Position numbers and translations under genes: made by a program. A stretch of 42,442 nt of DNA from ATZT02 sp046048135 (GTDB taxonomy: Bacteria; Actinomycetota; Actinomycetes; S36-B12; UBA5976): contig JBJOGR010000010.1 in the NCBI GenBank assembly GCA_046048135.1, forward strand, positions 1 to 42,442, in the 5' to 3' direction. Below are positions 17,601 to 24,631 of the stretch, one piece after another. Positions within the stretch are counted from its first letter, which is position 1. Each line of letters opens with the position of its first letter. Under the pieces are notes generated by a model that worked only from the letters and a program-made list of their open reading frames with translations, was not told the origin of the DNA and searched no databases.

Positions 17601-17780
17601 GGAGTAATTGAGCGCGAAAGTCTCGATATTGAAAAAAGTAAAATTAAAGAAGTAATTAAAAACGCTTTAGTAGTTATAAAAGAAGAAAATTACAAAGCAA
17701 CCCCTAATCCAATGTGTCGAACATGTGGGTTTAAAAGAATGTGTCCTGCCCAGCCTGAAGGCAGAGGTGTTATGGAATGA
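14625..17780 (+). CDS. adnA: AdnA-like helicase-nuclease with Fe-S cluster
   Basis: A 1051-residue UvrD-type helicase fused to a RecB-like nuclease, one half of the actinobacterial AdnAB end-resection motor. It has Walker A GIPGTGKT at about residue 45, motif II VDEYQDIDSSQ, motif III VGDKSESIYQFRGAD, and motif VI as VAKSRA in place of the usual VALTRA. The C-terminal nuclease shows GFIDRLEAD and IIDFKTSK. Cys804, Cys1031, Cys1034 and Cys1040 are spaced like the Fe-S clasp of AddB-type nucleases. The TGA overlaps the adnB start (ATGA). Length is close to mycobacterial AdnA, and gene order adnA-adnB matches. Confidence 0.9.
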   Translation: MLPEVLPDISLDNSALEVIETPKFDAEQLKAVSLKTGKNLITGIPGTGKTLVLAENVIQQINSGISSDKILIFCFSRDQVRSMRKYLSRRLFEKSIPQVSTFHSFTHALMQSAMNQGILSENYSLSPLRLLSGPEQEVMISELIKGTIEDNSIDWPQYLKPSLQTRGFVRQVRNLLARMRSLGMDPDQLIETGQKYDNKNWIALGHFAEMYLDNLDASESIDYGELLHRVNLLLHQIKDLKELNINFTHFYVDEYQDIDSSQIRLLKKLVSPNKFLFCVGDKSESIYQFRGADIQAIDRFDDDFGLNEIIDLKYNYRSKIKIEPEVLTFDNFSAQSSYIANEVSKFKYENNSTKWSDILIIIRNSNSLKNIQRSLSTFGIPVEIDAEDLPLMKEPAARILIDCLTFAGELAIGKSNPLNPTIIKDLLKGPLIQASTFELREAARLIRKKIKELEKPQISSDQAIYLAVLDHNNLYDLPLEITKSIRTLGALLHTAKDLIIDKKRVEVVLWAVWNYEISQKYKDLYKAIDVKEKWSTNLQKDALLFGMEGRIADKDLDAILSLFDLASREDERTLGTRGVLNFINDLGKQNFQAETIEQKSLVDEKVKIVTAHKVKGLEAKYVIIPDLQNDIWPSIKLRNTLLEVERLDYENVVRPPSKKEILDEEKRLFEVAKSRATQKLLISAVKNDYENHAEPSSFLHYFFEEKPKHISGFLNKNLSINSIVTNLRLLAENEIGNSEFKKALAQRLNKINQTKDIFNRPVSLNSNPHNWWATYSSNDNFYDIIKEKSFIKLSASSLATLKACSLKWFLERKAGATLLRQNSASIGSIIHAIAQGLTNDEIKPNLESLKKELDKVWFQLNFESLWLEKREYENTIEILQNLLNWHLKRSDKKILGAEVYFNFEMDFEDIQTTAQVSGFIDRLEADLDEESNIHIIDFKTSKNNLTKDEAGQDPQLAVYRLAVKEKSIKLELDPNATDKSADLVYLRLQNKSGVIERESLDIEKSKIKEVIKNALVVIKEENYKATPNPMCRTCGFKRMCPAQPEGRGVME

Positions 17781-20700
17781 AAATGACTTTTACAAAAGAA
17801 CAGTTACTGGCGATTAGAGCCCCATTAGAGCCTTCATTAGTTTTAGCAGGAGCTGGCACTGGGAAAACCAGTGTCATGTCCGAAAGAGCTATTTGGTTAA
17901 TTGAAAATGAAAAAATTTCGCCAAATGAAATTCTGGGCTTAACTTTTACCAATAAAGCTGCATTGGAATTGAAAAATAGAATAAAAAATAAATTATTGAA
18001 TAAAGATGAATTTATGGAACCAACTGTGTCTACGTATCATTCATTTGCTCTTGATATTTTGAGAGATTATGGATTAAGTATTGGGATTGACTCAGACCTT
18101 CAAATGATAAGTGAAACTTCAAGAATTTCACTTGCTTATCAAACTTTATTGAATACAAATTTTGAAATTAAATATTTAGAAAATAGTCCTCGAAGAATAG
18201 CGCAACAAATAATTCAATTAGATAACCAGATGTCAGAACATAATCTAGATAAATCACAGATAATAGATTATTCAAATAAACTTTTTACCGAAATAAGTCA
18301 AACTAAACCAAGAGTCGATTTAATTAATCTAGATAAAACATTGAAACAAAGAATTGAGCTTGCTAATTTAGTTGAAGAATTTAGATCAAACAAACTTGAG
18401 TCAGGATTTATTGATTTTTCTGATCAAATGAGATTTGTTTATCAACTGGTTAGAAATAACTTAATAATCAAAGAAGATTTACGAAACAATTTTAAAGCAG
18501 TTTTGCTTGATGAATATCAAGACACTTCTGTTATCCAAAGAATGATTTTAGTTGAAATTTTTGGCAATGCTCATCCTGTAATGGCAGTCGGTGACCCCTT
18601 ACAGGCTATTTATGGATGGAGAGGCGCATCAGTTTCAAATATTGATAACTTCACTAATCACTTTCCGCTAAAGACAGGTAATGCATCTAAAGTTTTTAAT
18701 TTAACTTCAAATTTTAGAAGTGGTTTAAAGATTCTTGAGCACGCAAATAGTATTTCAAAAAGCTTAAGAGATGTTCATAAAGCAATTGATATTTTAGTTG
18801 CCGATAAAGAGGAATCAGGTGAAGTAAAAATTGGTTTATATGAAACTAGTGAAGAAGAGGCTCTAGAAATTGTCAAGCAAATTAAAAGTTTAATTAGTGA
18901 AAATAAAGTAAATTATCAAGACATCGTAATTTTAAGTAGGAATACAAAAGAATTACTACCAATTTATGATCAACTTATCAAGAATGAAATACCTGCTGCT
19001 TTTTCTGGAAAGCAAGACTTAGCTGATGTTCCAGAAGTAAGTGAAGTTTTATCGTATTTAAGAATTTTAGAAGATCCAACACATAATCCTTCTTTGGTAA
19101 AAATTTTATCTGGTCCAAGATTTGAAGTAAGTCCTAGAGATTTAACTTTATTAGCAGAACAAGCAAGAACATTAGTGAAAGATTTTTCAAATAGAAAAAG
19201 TAAGAGCAACTTTGAAGAAAGTTTAAAGGAATCCATATCAGGAATAGATGTAGCAGAGTTAGCAGTTTTATCCGATGCCCTGAAAGAACCAGGAAATTTA
19301 CCCTACAGTAGTTGGGCAAAAGAAGTCTTTAAAAAACTACATGAAGAATTAGAACTTTTAAGAAAATTTATTACTGAACCTTTATCTGATTATCTATATC
19401 GAATAATGACGAAAACTGGTTTATTAAATGAAGTTTTATGTAGCAATAATTTTATGACCCAAACAAGATATGAAGCATTGATGCAATTACAAAAGATTGC
19501 TCAAGTATTCCAAGAATCAACAACTCACGCTGTGGTACGTCAATTTATTGAGTTATTAGATGATGCAGATGAATTAAATACTGGAATAGAGTTCGAAAGT
19601 ACTAATAAGAATAATTCAGTATCACTGATGACTATTCATAGTGCAAAAGGTCTAGAATTTCCCTACGTTTTTATTACTTCTTTAACTGAGAAAATTTTTC
19701 CTAGCAATAAAGGTTCAAATTGGATAACGAATCCATCTTTAATTCCATTTGAAATTAGACAAGACAAAGATGTCTTGGTTCAAAACTTTAAAACTACTAG
19801 TAAGGAATTTAAAATATATGAAGAAAAATGTAGACAATTACAAGAATTAGAAGAAAGAAGATTAATGTATGTTGCACTCACAAGAGCAGAAAAACAGTTA
19901 GTCGTCACAGGTCACTGGTGGGGTCCAACTCAAAAGAAAGTCCAAGGTCCTTCTATTTTCTTGAAAGAATTACATCAAGTTTTACTAAATGGGCATGGAA
20001 AAATCTTAAAATGGCACACTGAAATAACTGAAGAGAATCCAAATATAGAAAATAGATTAAGTTTTACTTGGCCTAAGCGCCTTGATGAAAGAAAAAGACT
20101 AGCCAGAAGAGAACTTGCAAATTTAGTAATAAATCCTGAAATTATTGATGAATCAAAATTAACAGAAGAAGAAAATAAAATTTTAAATCAAATAGACCAA
20201 GAAATTGAAGTTTTAATTAAAAGTCTGCAAGATGAAAATTTAAAACTATGGAAAGTATCTATTCCTGAATATTTGAATGTGACCAAATCCATCAAATTAA
20301 TTAGAAATTCAAAAGATTTTGCAGCCAATCTAATTCGCCCAATGCCTCATAAACCTATTGACCAATCCAGAAGAGGAACTCAATTTCATTATTGGGTGGA
20401 AAAGTTTTATGCTAAACCTGTGCTTTTTGATGCACTTGATATTGAAGGATCTGCCGATCAAAGCTACATTGATGATCAAGCTTTAGAAAATATGAAGCAA
20501 GCTTTTATAAATTCATCTTGGTCCAAATTAGAACCTCTGGCTTTAGAGTGGCCTTTTGAAATTTCAATTGAGGGAAGATCTTTGCGTGGAAGAATAGATG
20601 CTGTATTCAAAAATGGTGAAGATATTTTATTAATTGACTGGAAAACAGGCCAAATTGATAAATCCGATAATTTACAACTGGGTTGGTACAGGCATGCTTG

Positions 20701-20839
20701 GTGGAAATCGCATGGCACCGATCCAAAAAAACTCAAAGCAGGTTTTGTCTATGTTCCAAGTATGGAATTTAAACCAGAAGTAAACCCATTTGCTGTTGAT
20801 GACGAGGTTTTCAAGTTCAAGAAATTAGATTTGAAGTAG
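17777..20839 (+). CDS. adnB: AdnB-like helicase-nuclease
   Basis: A 1020-residue UvrD-type ATPase and RecB-type nuclease, partner of AdnA in double-strand-break resection. Motifs are canonical: AGAGTGKT near residue 28, LLDEYQDTSVIQ (motif II), VGDPLQAIYGWRGAS (motif III), TIHSAKGLEFPYVF (motif V), and RRLMYVALTRAEKQLVV (motif VI). The nuclease domain near the C-terminus has GRIDAVFKNGEDILLIDWKTGQ, the D...DxK core, and lacks the Fe-S cysteines of its partner. It overlaps adnA by four bases. Canonical motifs suggest this is the dominant motor subunit, as reported for mycobacterial AdnB. Confidence 0.92.
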   Translation: MKMTFTKEQLLAIRAPLEPSLVLAGAGTGKTSVMSERAIWLIENEKISPNEILGLTFTNKAALELKNRIKNKLLNKDEFMEPTVSTYHSFALDILRDYGLSIGIDSDLQMISETSRISLAYQTLLNTNFEIKYLENSPRRIAQQIIQLDNQMSEHNLDKSQIIDYSNKLFTEISQTKPRVDLINLDKTLKQRIELANLVEEFRSNKLESGFIDFSDQMRFVYQLVRNNLIIKEDLRNNFKAVLLDEYQDTSVIQRMILVEIFGNAHPVMAVGDPLQAIYGWRGASVSNIDNFTNHFPLKTGNASKVFNLTSNFRSGLKILEHANSISKSLRDVHKAIDILVADKEESGEVKIGLYETSEEEALEIVKQIKSLISENKVNYQDIVILSRNTKELLPIYDQLIKNEIPAAFSGKQDLADVPEVSEVLSYLRILEDPTHNPSLVKILSGPRFEVSPRDLTLLAEQARTLVKDFSNRKSKSNFEESLKESISGIDVAELAVLSDALKEPGNLPYSSWAKEVFKKLHEELELLRKFITEPLSDYLYRIMTKTGLLNEVLCSNNFMTQTRYEALMQLQKIAQVFQESTTHAVVRQFIELLDDADELNTGIEFESTNKNNSVSLMTIHSAKGLEFPYVFITSLTEKIFPSNKGSNWITNPSLIPFEIRQDKDVLVQNFKTTSKEFKIYEEKCRQLQELEERRLMYVALTRAEKQLVVTGHWWGPTQKKVQGPSIFLKELHQVLLNGHGKILKWHTEITEENPNIENRLSFTWPKRLDERKRLARRELANLVINPEIIDESKLTEEENKILNQIDQEIEVLIKSLQDENLKLWKVSIPEYLNVTKSIKLIRNSKDFAANLIRPMPHKPIDQSRRGTQFHYWVEKFYAKPVLFDALDIEGSADQSYIDDQALENMKQAFINSSWSKLEPLALEWPFEISIEGRSLRGRIDAVFKNGEDILLIDWKTGQIDKSDNLQLGWYRHAWWKSHGTDPKKLKAGFVYVPSMEFKPEVNPFAVDDEVFKFKKLDLK

Positions 20840-20879
20840 GCAAAATTTTAGAATTTAAATCATATGAAAGGATATATTC

Positions 20880-21119
20880 ATGGCAAAACTAACAATGTAT
20901 TCAACTCAGTGGTGCGGATATTGTCAAAGATTAAAAGCACAACTGAAAAGAGAAAATATAGAATTTAACGAAGTCGATATCGAGCAAGATGAAAATGCAG
21001 CAAATTTAGTGGAGAAAGTAAATGGCGGAAACAGAACTGTGCCAACTGTGGTTTTTGAAGATGGTTCAGCTGTAACTAATCCATCAATAATTCAAGTAAA
21101 GGAAAAGCTAGGACTTTAA
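20880..21119 (+). CDS. mrx1: Mycoredoxin (glutaredoxin-like)
   Basis: A 79-residue thioredoxin-fold oxidoreductase. The active-site motif WCGYC is near residues 12-16, and NGGNRTVPTVVFEDGS-AVTNPS closely follows the mycobacterial mycoredoxin-1 pattern. Family members reduce mycothiol mixed disulfides. AAAGGA lies about ten bases before the ATG. The stop is immediately followed by the uvrD2 ATG, the same mrx1-uvrD2 pairing found in Mycobacterium. Confidence 0.93.
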   Translation: MAKLTMYSTQWCGYCQRLKAQLKRENIEFNEVDIEQDENAANLVEKVNGGNRTVPTVVFEDGSAVTNPSIIQVKEKLGL

Positions 21120-22931
21120 ATGCCTAGCAAAAAATTATCATTTGAAGAATTAGATGATGCTCAACAAGCAATCGTTAATACTTTAAATGGTCCAGTTGTA
21201 ATTTATGCTGGCGCAGGTAGTGGTAAAACTCGAGCGCTAACTCATCGAATAGCAAATGGAGTTTCAAATAATATTTATGATCCAGAAAAGGTATTAGCAC
21301 TTTCGTTTACAACAAGAGCTGCCGATGAAATGGCATTACGTCTAAGCGCAATGGGAATCAGAAACGTTGCTACTAGAACTTTTCACTCCGCGGCCTTAAG
21401 GCAGCTTAAATATTTTTGGCCAGATGCTATTGGTGGACAAATGCCAGTAATTGTGGAAAATAAATATAAAGTCTTGAATTTAGCTTTACCTGAATCAAGA
21501 AATAGAAATAAAGAGTTTATTTCAGTTATTGAAAATGCTAAAACTAATAGATTAAATCCTGATTCATTAACTAACTTAGATCACGCTCATGCCTATCAAA
21601 GTTACATAGATTATTTAGATAAAAATAATTTGATTGATTTTGAAGATGTATTAATGCTTTTAGTGGCAATACTTGAAGATAGACCAGATTTATTAGCAGA
21701 GGTACACAGAGCCTACGAGTGGTTTAGCGTTGATGAGTATCAAGACGTTAACCCTTTACAGCAGGCATTGCTTGATTTGTGGTTAGGAGAAAATGACAAT
21801 ATTTGCGTAGTCGGAGATTTGTGTCAAACAATATATTCGTTTGCTGGAGCTAATAATAAGTACTTACAAGAATTTACTGATAAATTTCCTGAAGCTTCAG
21901 TTTTTAAACTCAATAGAAACTACAGATCAAGTGCAGAAATAGTCGAATTTGCCAATAATTTATTGGTCCAAATGCCAAATCAAAAATCAAATGTGGGGCA
22001 GTTGTTTGCTACTAGAGATCAAGTTGAAAAAGTAAAAGTAACTTCTTTCCCAAGTGAAAATGAGGAAGCCCAATCAATAGTTGATGAAATATCTAAATTG
22101 ATTGACGATGGAATTAAATTAAAAGATATAGCTGTCCTTTCAAGAACTAATATTCAATTAGAAAAAGTAGCAATCAAATTAGAAGAAAAAAATATTAATT
22201 ATTCAATTCAAACCTCGGAAAAATACAGTCTTAGAACTCGATTAGAAGAAAAAATAACTCTGGCAAGTATTCACGCTACAAAAGGATTGGAGTGGAATAA
22301 TTTATTTTTGATGGGAGTAAGCGATGATCTCATCCCATTTATTCAAGCTGATAGTCAAGAAGAAATATTGGAAGAGCTAAGACTTTTTTATGTAGCTGTA
22401 ACAAGAGCAAAAGATAAATTGTTTATTTCTTGGCCAAAAATTAGAGATTCAGATGGAAAAGAAAGAATAATTTCAAGATTTATGACTAATTTTCAACGAA
22501 ATGAAAAAAATGTTTCAGATAACACAAATTATTCAATTAAAAAAATAATTGAACCTGCGAAACGAGATTTAATTAAATGCAAAATATGTAAAAAACCGTT
22601 AGTTACAGGTTCTGAAGTTATTCTTAAACGTTGCAAGAATTGTCCTGGAATTCTTCCTGAAGAATATCTTGAAGCGGCTTTTAATTGGCGTAAAGATATG
22701 TCAATTCAAGAATCTGTTCCAGAATTTCTAGTGTTTAGTAACGCAACTTTAGAAGCCTTTACCGAATGTATTTATGAGGCAAAAGTTGATGAGGAATTCT
22801 TATCAATTCCAGGAGTAGATTTAGAGAAATTTAATAAATACTTTGATGAATTGAGCACAATTCTTGCCCAAGTAGAACCACGAAAAGAAAAACTAGTTGT
22901 TGTGGATAAAAATTCATCTGTGGATAAATAA
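21120..22931 (+). CDS. uvrD2: ATP-dependent DNA helicase UvrD2
   Basis: A 603-residue superfamily 1 3'-5' helicase. Motifs are AGAGSGKT near residue 30, SVDEYQDVNPLQQ (II), VGDLCQTIYSFAGA (III, with a Cys where Pro-x is more usual), SIHATKGLEW (V), and FYVAVTRAKDKL (VI). A tetracysteine zinc-like motif (Cys487, 490, 505, 508) links to a C-terminal HRDC domain at about 510-590, the defining UvrD2 layout. The final codons encode VDK twice and create two exact DnaA-box 9-mers. It starts right after the mrx1 stop. Confidence 0.94.
   Translation: MPSKKLSFEELDDAQQAIVNTLNGPVVIYAGAGSGKTRALTHRIANGVSNNIYDPEKVLALSFTTRAADEMALRLSAMGIRNVATRTFHSAALRQLKYFWPDAIGGQMPVIVENKYKVLNLALPESRNRNKEFISVIENAKTNRLNPDSLTNLDHAHAYQSYIDYLDKNNLIDFEDVLMLLVAILEDRPDLLAEVHRAYEWFSVDEYQDVNPLQQALLDLWLGENDNICVVGDLCQTIYSFAGANNKYLQEFTDKFPEASVFKLNRNYRSSAEIVEFANNLLVQMPNQKSNVGQLFATRDQVEKVKVTSFPSENEEAQSIVDEISKLIDDGIKLKDIAVLSRTNIQLEKVAIKLEEKNINYSIQTSEKYSLRTRLEEKITLASIHATKGLEWNNLFLMGVSDDLIPFIQADSQEEILEELRLFYVAVTRAKDKLFISWPKIRDSDGKERIISRFMTNFQRNEKNVSDNTNYSIKKIIEPAKRDLIKCKICKKPLVTGSEVILKRCKNCPGILPEEYLEAAFNWRKDMSIQESVPEFLVFSNATLEAFTECIYEAKVDEEFLSIPGVDLEKFNKYFDELSTILAQVEPRKEKLVVVDKNSSVDK
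22901..22927 (-). promoter_or_regulatory. Two perfect DnaA-box 9-mers
   Basis: TTATCCACA, read on the minus strand, occurs exactly at 22901-22909 and 22919-22927, 18 bases apart, inside the last codons of uvrD2. Both encode Val-Asp-Lys, so protein coding may explain part of the match. A third exact copy lies at 24593-24601. Confidence 0.4.
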
Positions 22932-22960
22932 AACAAAGATTTTATAAAAATGTTTTAATA

Positions 22961-22980
22961 CCTAAAACTTAAGTTTTAGG
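22961..22980. promoter_or_regulatory. Perfect 20-bp palindrome before the ThiF-like gene
   Basis: CCTAAAACTTAAGTTTTAGG is a perfect inverted repeat without a spacer. Its right end contributes the AGG of the AGGAG ribosome-binding sequence at 22978-22982. It could be a repressor operator or an RNA stem covering the translation start. No U-tract follows, so it is not a terminator for uvrD2. Confidence 0.55.
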
Positions 22981-22981
22981 A

Positions 22982-23938
22982 GTGAATTTGAGATTAGCAA
23001 TCAACCCCGAAATAGATGTTATTTGGCTTAGCAATAGTTCTGTTCAAATTAGTAATGCAGCAGGTCAATCGTTTCAAATAAAAGATCTACCATTTGAAAT
23101 TAAAGATATTTATTCAGAAATTGATGGTGTAAAACAATTATCAGATATTTTCATCAAACTTGGAATAGATGAAAGAATTCACAATGATGTGAATGAGTCA
23201 ATCATTTTATTAATTAATCAAAAAGTTTTTATAAATCAAACTCATTTACATCAAAAGTATGAATATTTAAAAGGCAGTTATGTACTAATAAAAGGTTTAA
23301 ATACAGCGGTTTATCAGATAGCACATCTATTAGCTGCTAATGGAGTTGGAAGAATTGTTATTGAAGATTTAATAAAAACTCCTAATTCAGTTTCTCTAGC
23401 TGATATAAATGTTTTTAGTCCAAGGGCAAAAGAAATAGGAACTTCGCTTTCAAAAAGTGTCAAAAATTCTTTAAATTATTTTGATGTTAAATTGGATAAA
23501 CCTGATAGAAGTACTTCTCCTGATCTAATAATTATTTGTGATGAAATATCTGACTTTGATTTGAATGAAATTATCATAAAACAGATTCCGCATTTATATT
23601 TAAGAAAAACAAATGATTTTATACATGTAGGACCATTTAATATTCCAGATGCTCAACTTTGTCTAAAATGTCAGCAAATAGTAAAAATAAAACAAAAACT
23701 CTCATTCTTTAATTTCAATAAAAAAAGAATAAGACAAATTGACAATAATCCAGCTTTAACTACTCTGGCTAGTTCTCTTGCCGTAACTTCTGTAGTTTCT
23801 TATCTTTCAAAAGAATTAAATGATAAGTTTCCAATTCTGACCAATGTAGTTTGTGAATTAGATCCAATTGGTCCAACTATAAGTTTCAAACAAGTAAAGC
23901 AAAATCAAAACTGTGAATGTAAATGGCTTGCTGCTTAA
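22982..23938 (+). CDS. Degenerate ThiF/E1-like protein
   Basis: A 318-residue protein resembling the actinobacterial ThiF-family proteins found near uvrD2. The C-terminal half has HVGPFNIPDAQLCLKCQ and the terminal CECKWLA, which form the two CxxC/CxC pairs of the zinc site. In the Rossmann region (about residues 100-125) VLIKGLNTAVYQIAHLLAANGVGRIVIED lacks the usual GxGxxG glycines and the adenylation arginine, so adenylating activity is doubtful. The GTG at 22982 lies inside the AGGAG; a TTG at 22988 has better spacing. Target and pathway are unknown. Confidence 0.7.
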   Translation: MNLRLAINPEIDVIWLSNSSVQISNAAGQSFQIKDLPFEIKDIYSEIDGVKQLSDIFIKLGIDERIHNDVNESIILLINQKVFINQTHLHQKYEYLKGSYVLIKGLNTAVYQIAHLLAANGVGRIVIEDLIKTPNSVSLADINVFSPRAKEIGTSLSKSVKNSLNYFDVKLDKPDRSTSPDLIIICDEISDFDLNEIIIKQIPHLYLRKTNDFIHVGPFNIPDAQLCLKCQQIVKIKQKLSFFNFNKKRIRQIDNNPALTTLASSLAVTSVVSYLSKELNDKFPILTNVVCELDPIGPTISFKQVKQNQNCECKWLAA

Positions 23939-23945
23939 AAAGCAA

Positions 23946-23978
23946 ATTGCCCTTGAACCTTAAAGATTCAAGGGCAAT
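23946..23978. terminator. Bidirectional terminator hairpin
   Basis: A perfect 12-bp stem pairs 23946-23957 with 23967-23978 around a nine-base loop. Read on the minus strand, the stem is followed by TTTGCTTTTT, a good Rho-independent signal for the DUF5679 gene. On the plus strand the stem lies eight bases after the ThiF-like stop, with no U-tract. Confidence 0.8.
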
Positions 23979-23995
23979 GAAGACGTGAACTGTCT

Positions 23996-24154
23996 TTAGG
24001 CTTTGCCGAGGATGCGGGTCACTTTGGTGCCGCAGGTTGGGCAAATTCCTTTGGCCATGCGGCGGCCATTGGTTTCATGAACTTCTCCAGTGAACTGGCG
24101 CTTGGCTTTGCACTTCACGCAGTACGCTTCGCCTGTGTATGACTCTCCGGCCAT
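23996..24154 (-). CDS. DUF5679 zinc-ribbon protein
   Basis: A 52-residue protein with CVKC and CPTCGTK motifs forming one zinc ribbon, ending in RILGKA as in DUF5679. Function is unknown; the family is typical of Actinobacteria. The start is the ATG at 24154 (MAGESYTGEAYC), preceded by AAGGAGG at good spacing; longer upstream reading is not supported. It is strikingly GC-rich: 102 of the 180 bases from 24001 to 24180 are G or C (57%), and about 32 of its 51 codons end in G or C, against about 23% GC in the neighbouring ThiF-like end. An 8-bp hairpin with one mismatch (24174-24195) lies in its leader. Confidence 0.9.
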   Translation of the reverse strand: MAGESYTGEAYCVKCKAKRQFTGEVHETNGRRMAKGICPTCGTKVTRILGKA

Positions 24155-24330
24155 GTAAATCCTCCTTGCGAACGTGGGGGATGAAATTCCCTCACCCTTT
24201 AACCCTAAGCGCATGAAGGTAGTTATGAGGCTCTTTTGAGCGTGCCACGCCGTAATTTTGAGCACAAATTCCTCACGATTGGGTATTTAGTGTCCCAGGA
24301 GATTAAAAGAGAGGTAGATCAAAAATTGAA

Positions 24331-24412
24331 ACCGCTGGGCCACATCTTGTTTATAAAGCTCTATGCACTTTCCCCAGATACACAAAACTTAGAAAGAAGT
24401 TATCCCAGCGGT
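24331..24412. other. Inverted repeat enclosing 64 bases, possible structured RNA
   Basis: ACCGCTGGG (24331-24339) is perfectly complementary to CCCAGCGGT (24404-24412). The GC-rich arms stand out in an AT-rich context. They could close a structured RNA or be two arms of an operator. No known RNA family is recognised. Confidence 0.35.
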
Positions 24413-24473
24413 GTCAGTAAAACTGAATTTAGGCACTTTCCACATAGGCGTCAACTGAGCTTGTAGATGAATT

Positions 24474-24601
24474 TGTGGATTACTTGTTAATTATCTGTTT
24501 AAAGTAGTGAATAAATTGGGGATAAAAGTGTTAACTTTTTACTATTTATTGGAAAAACAAGCCTTTGAACTGGACTTTTATACAAGAGTGTTTGTGGATA
24601 A
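24474..24601 (-). promoter_or_regulatory. DnaA-box-like cluster
   Basis: On the minus strand, TAATCCACA (24474-24482), TTATCCCCA (24517-24525) and the exact TTATCCACA (24593-24601) lie in an AT-rich stretch. CTTTCCACA on the plus strand (24436-24444) is a weaker match. The exact box covers the position where the -35 of the next gene should be. It may be a DnaA-titration or regulatory site. Confidence 0.4.
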
Positions 24602-24618
24602 AAAATAGTTTTACCAAT

Positions 24619-24624
24619 TAGCGT
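24619..24624 (+). promoter_or_regulatory. -10 hexamer, leaderless or near-leaderless
   Basis: TAGCGT ends seven bases before the ATG at 24632, with no Shine-Dalgarno between them. The same hexamer TAGCGT precedes the PdtaS-like gene. The predicted transcript would begin at or next to the start codon. Confidence 0.45.
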
Positions 24625-24631
24625 TGAATTT

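Larger units (their letters stand above)
24155..24631. other. Long intergenic region with repeats and DnaA-like boxes
   Basis: I see no convincing gene in these 477 bases. The left part is GC-rich and serves as leader and promoter region of DUF5679. It holds a hairpin at 24174-24195 (GTGGGGGA pairing with TCCCTCAC), the palindrome GCGTGCCACGC at 24240-24250, and TTTTGAGC repeated at 24234 and 24256. The middle holds a 9-bp inverted repeat (24331-24339 with 24404-24412). The right part is AT-rich with DnaA-box-like 9-mers and the promoter of the YgjP-type gene. Confidence 0.6.

Noticed and set aside
14625..20839. AdnA and AdnB as one split gene or duplicated frameshifted gene
   Set aside because: Each has a full set of helicase motifs and its own nuclease domain; they overlap by an ATGA as in other Actinobacteria.
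23996..24265. Longer DUF5679 protein of 89 residues
   Set aside because: The upstream 37 residues are unlike the family, and a strong Shine-Dalgarno sits directly before the ATG at 24154.
24236..24466. A 76-residue open frame starting at TTG
   Set aside because: No ribosome-binding site, no recognisable domain, and it covers inverted repeats and DnaA-like boxes; read as non-coding.
24430..24631. Replication origin
   Set aside because: DnaA-like boxes and an AT-rich stretch are present, but no dnaA, dnaN, rpmH or gyrB is near, and the large ribosomal protein operon is transcribed toward the site, the opposite of what is normal beside an origin.
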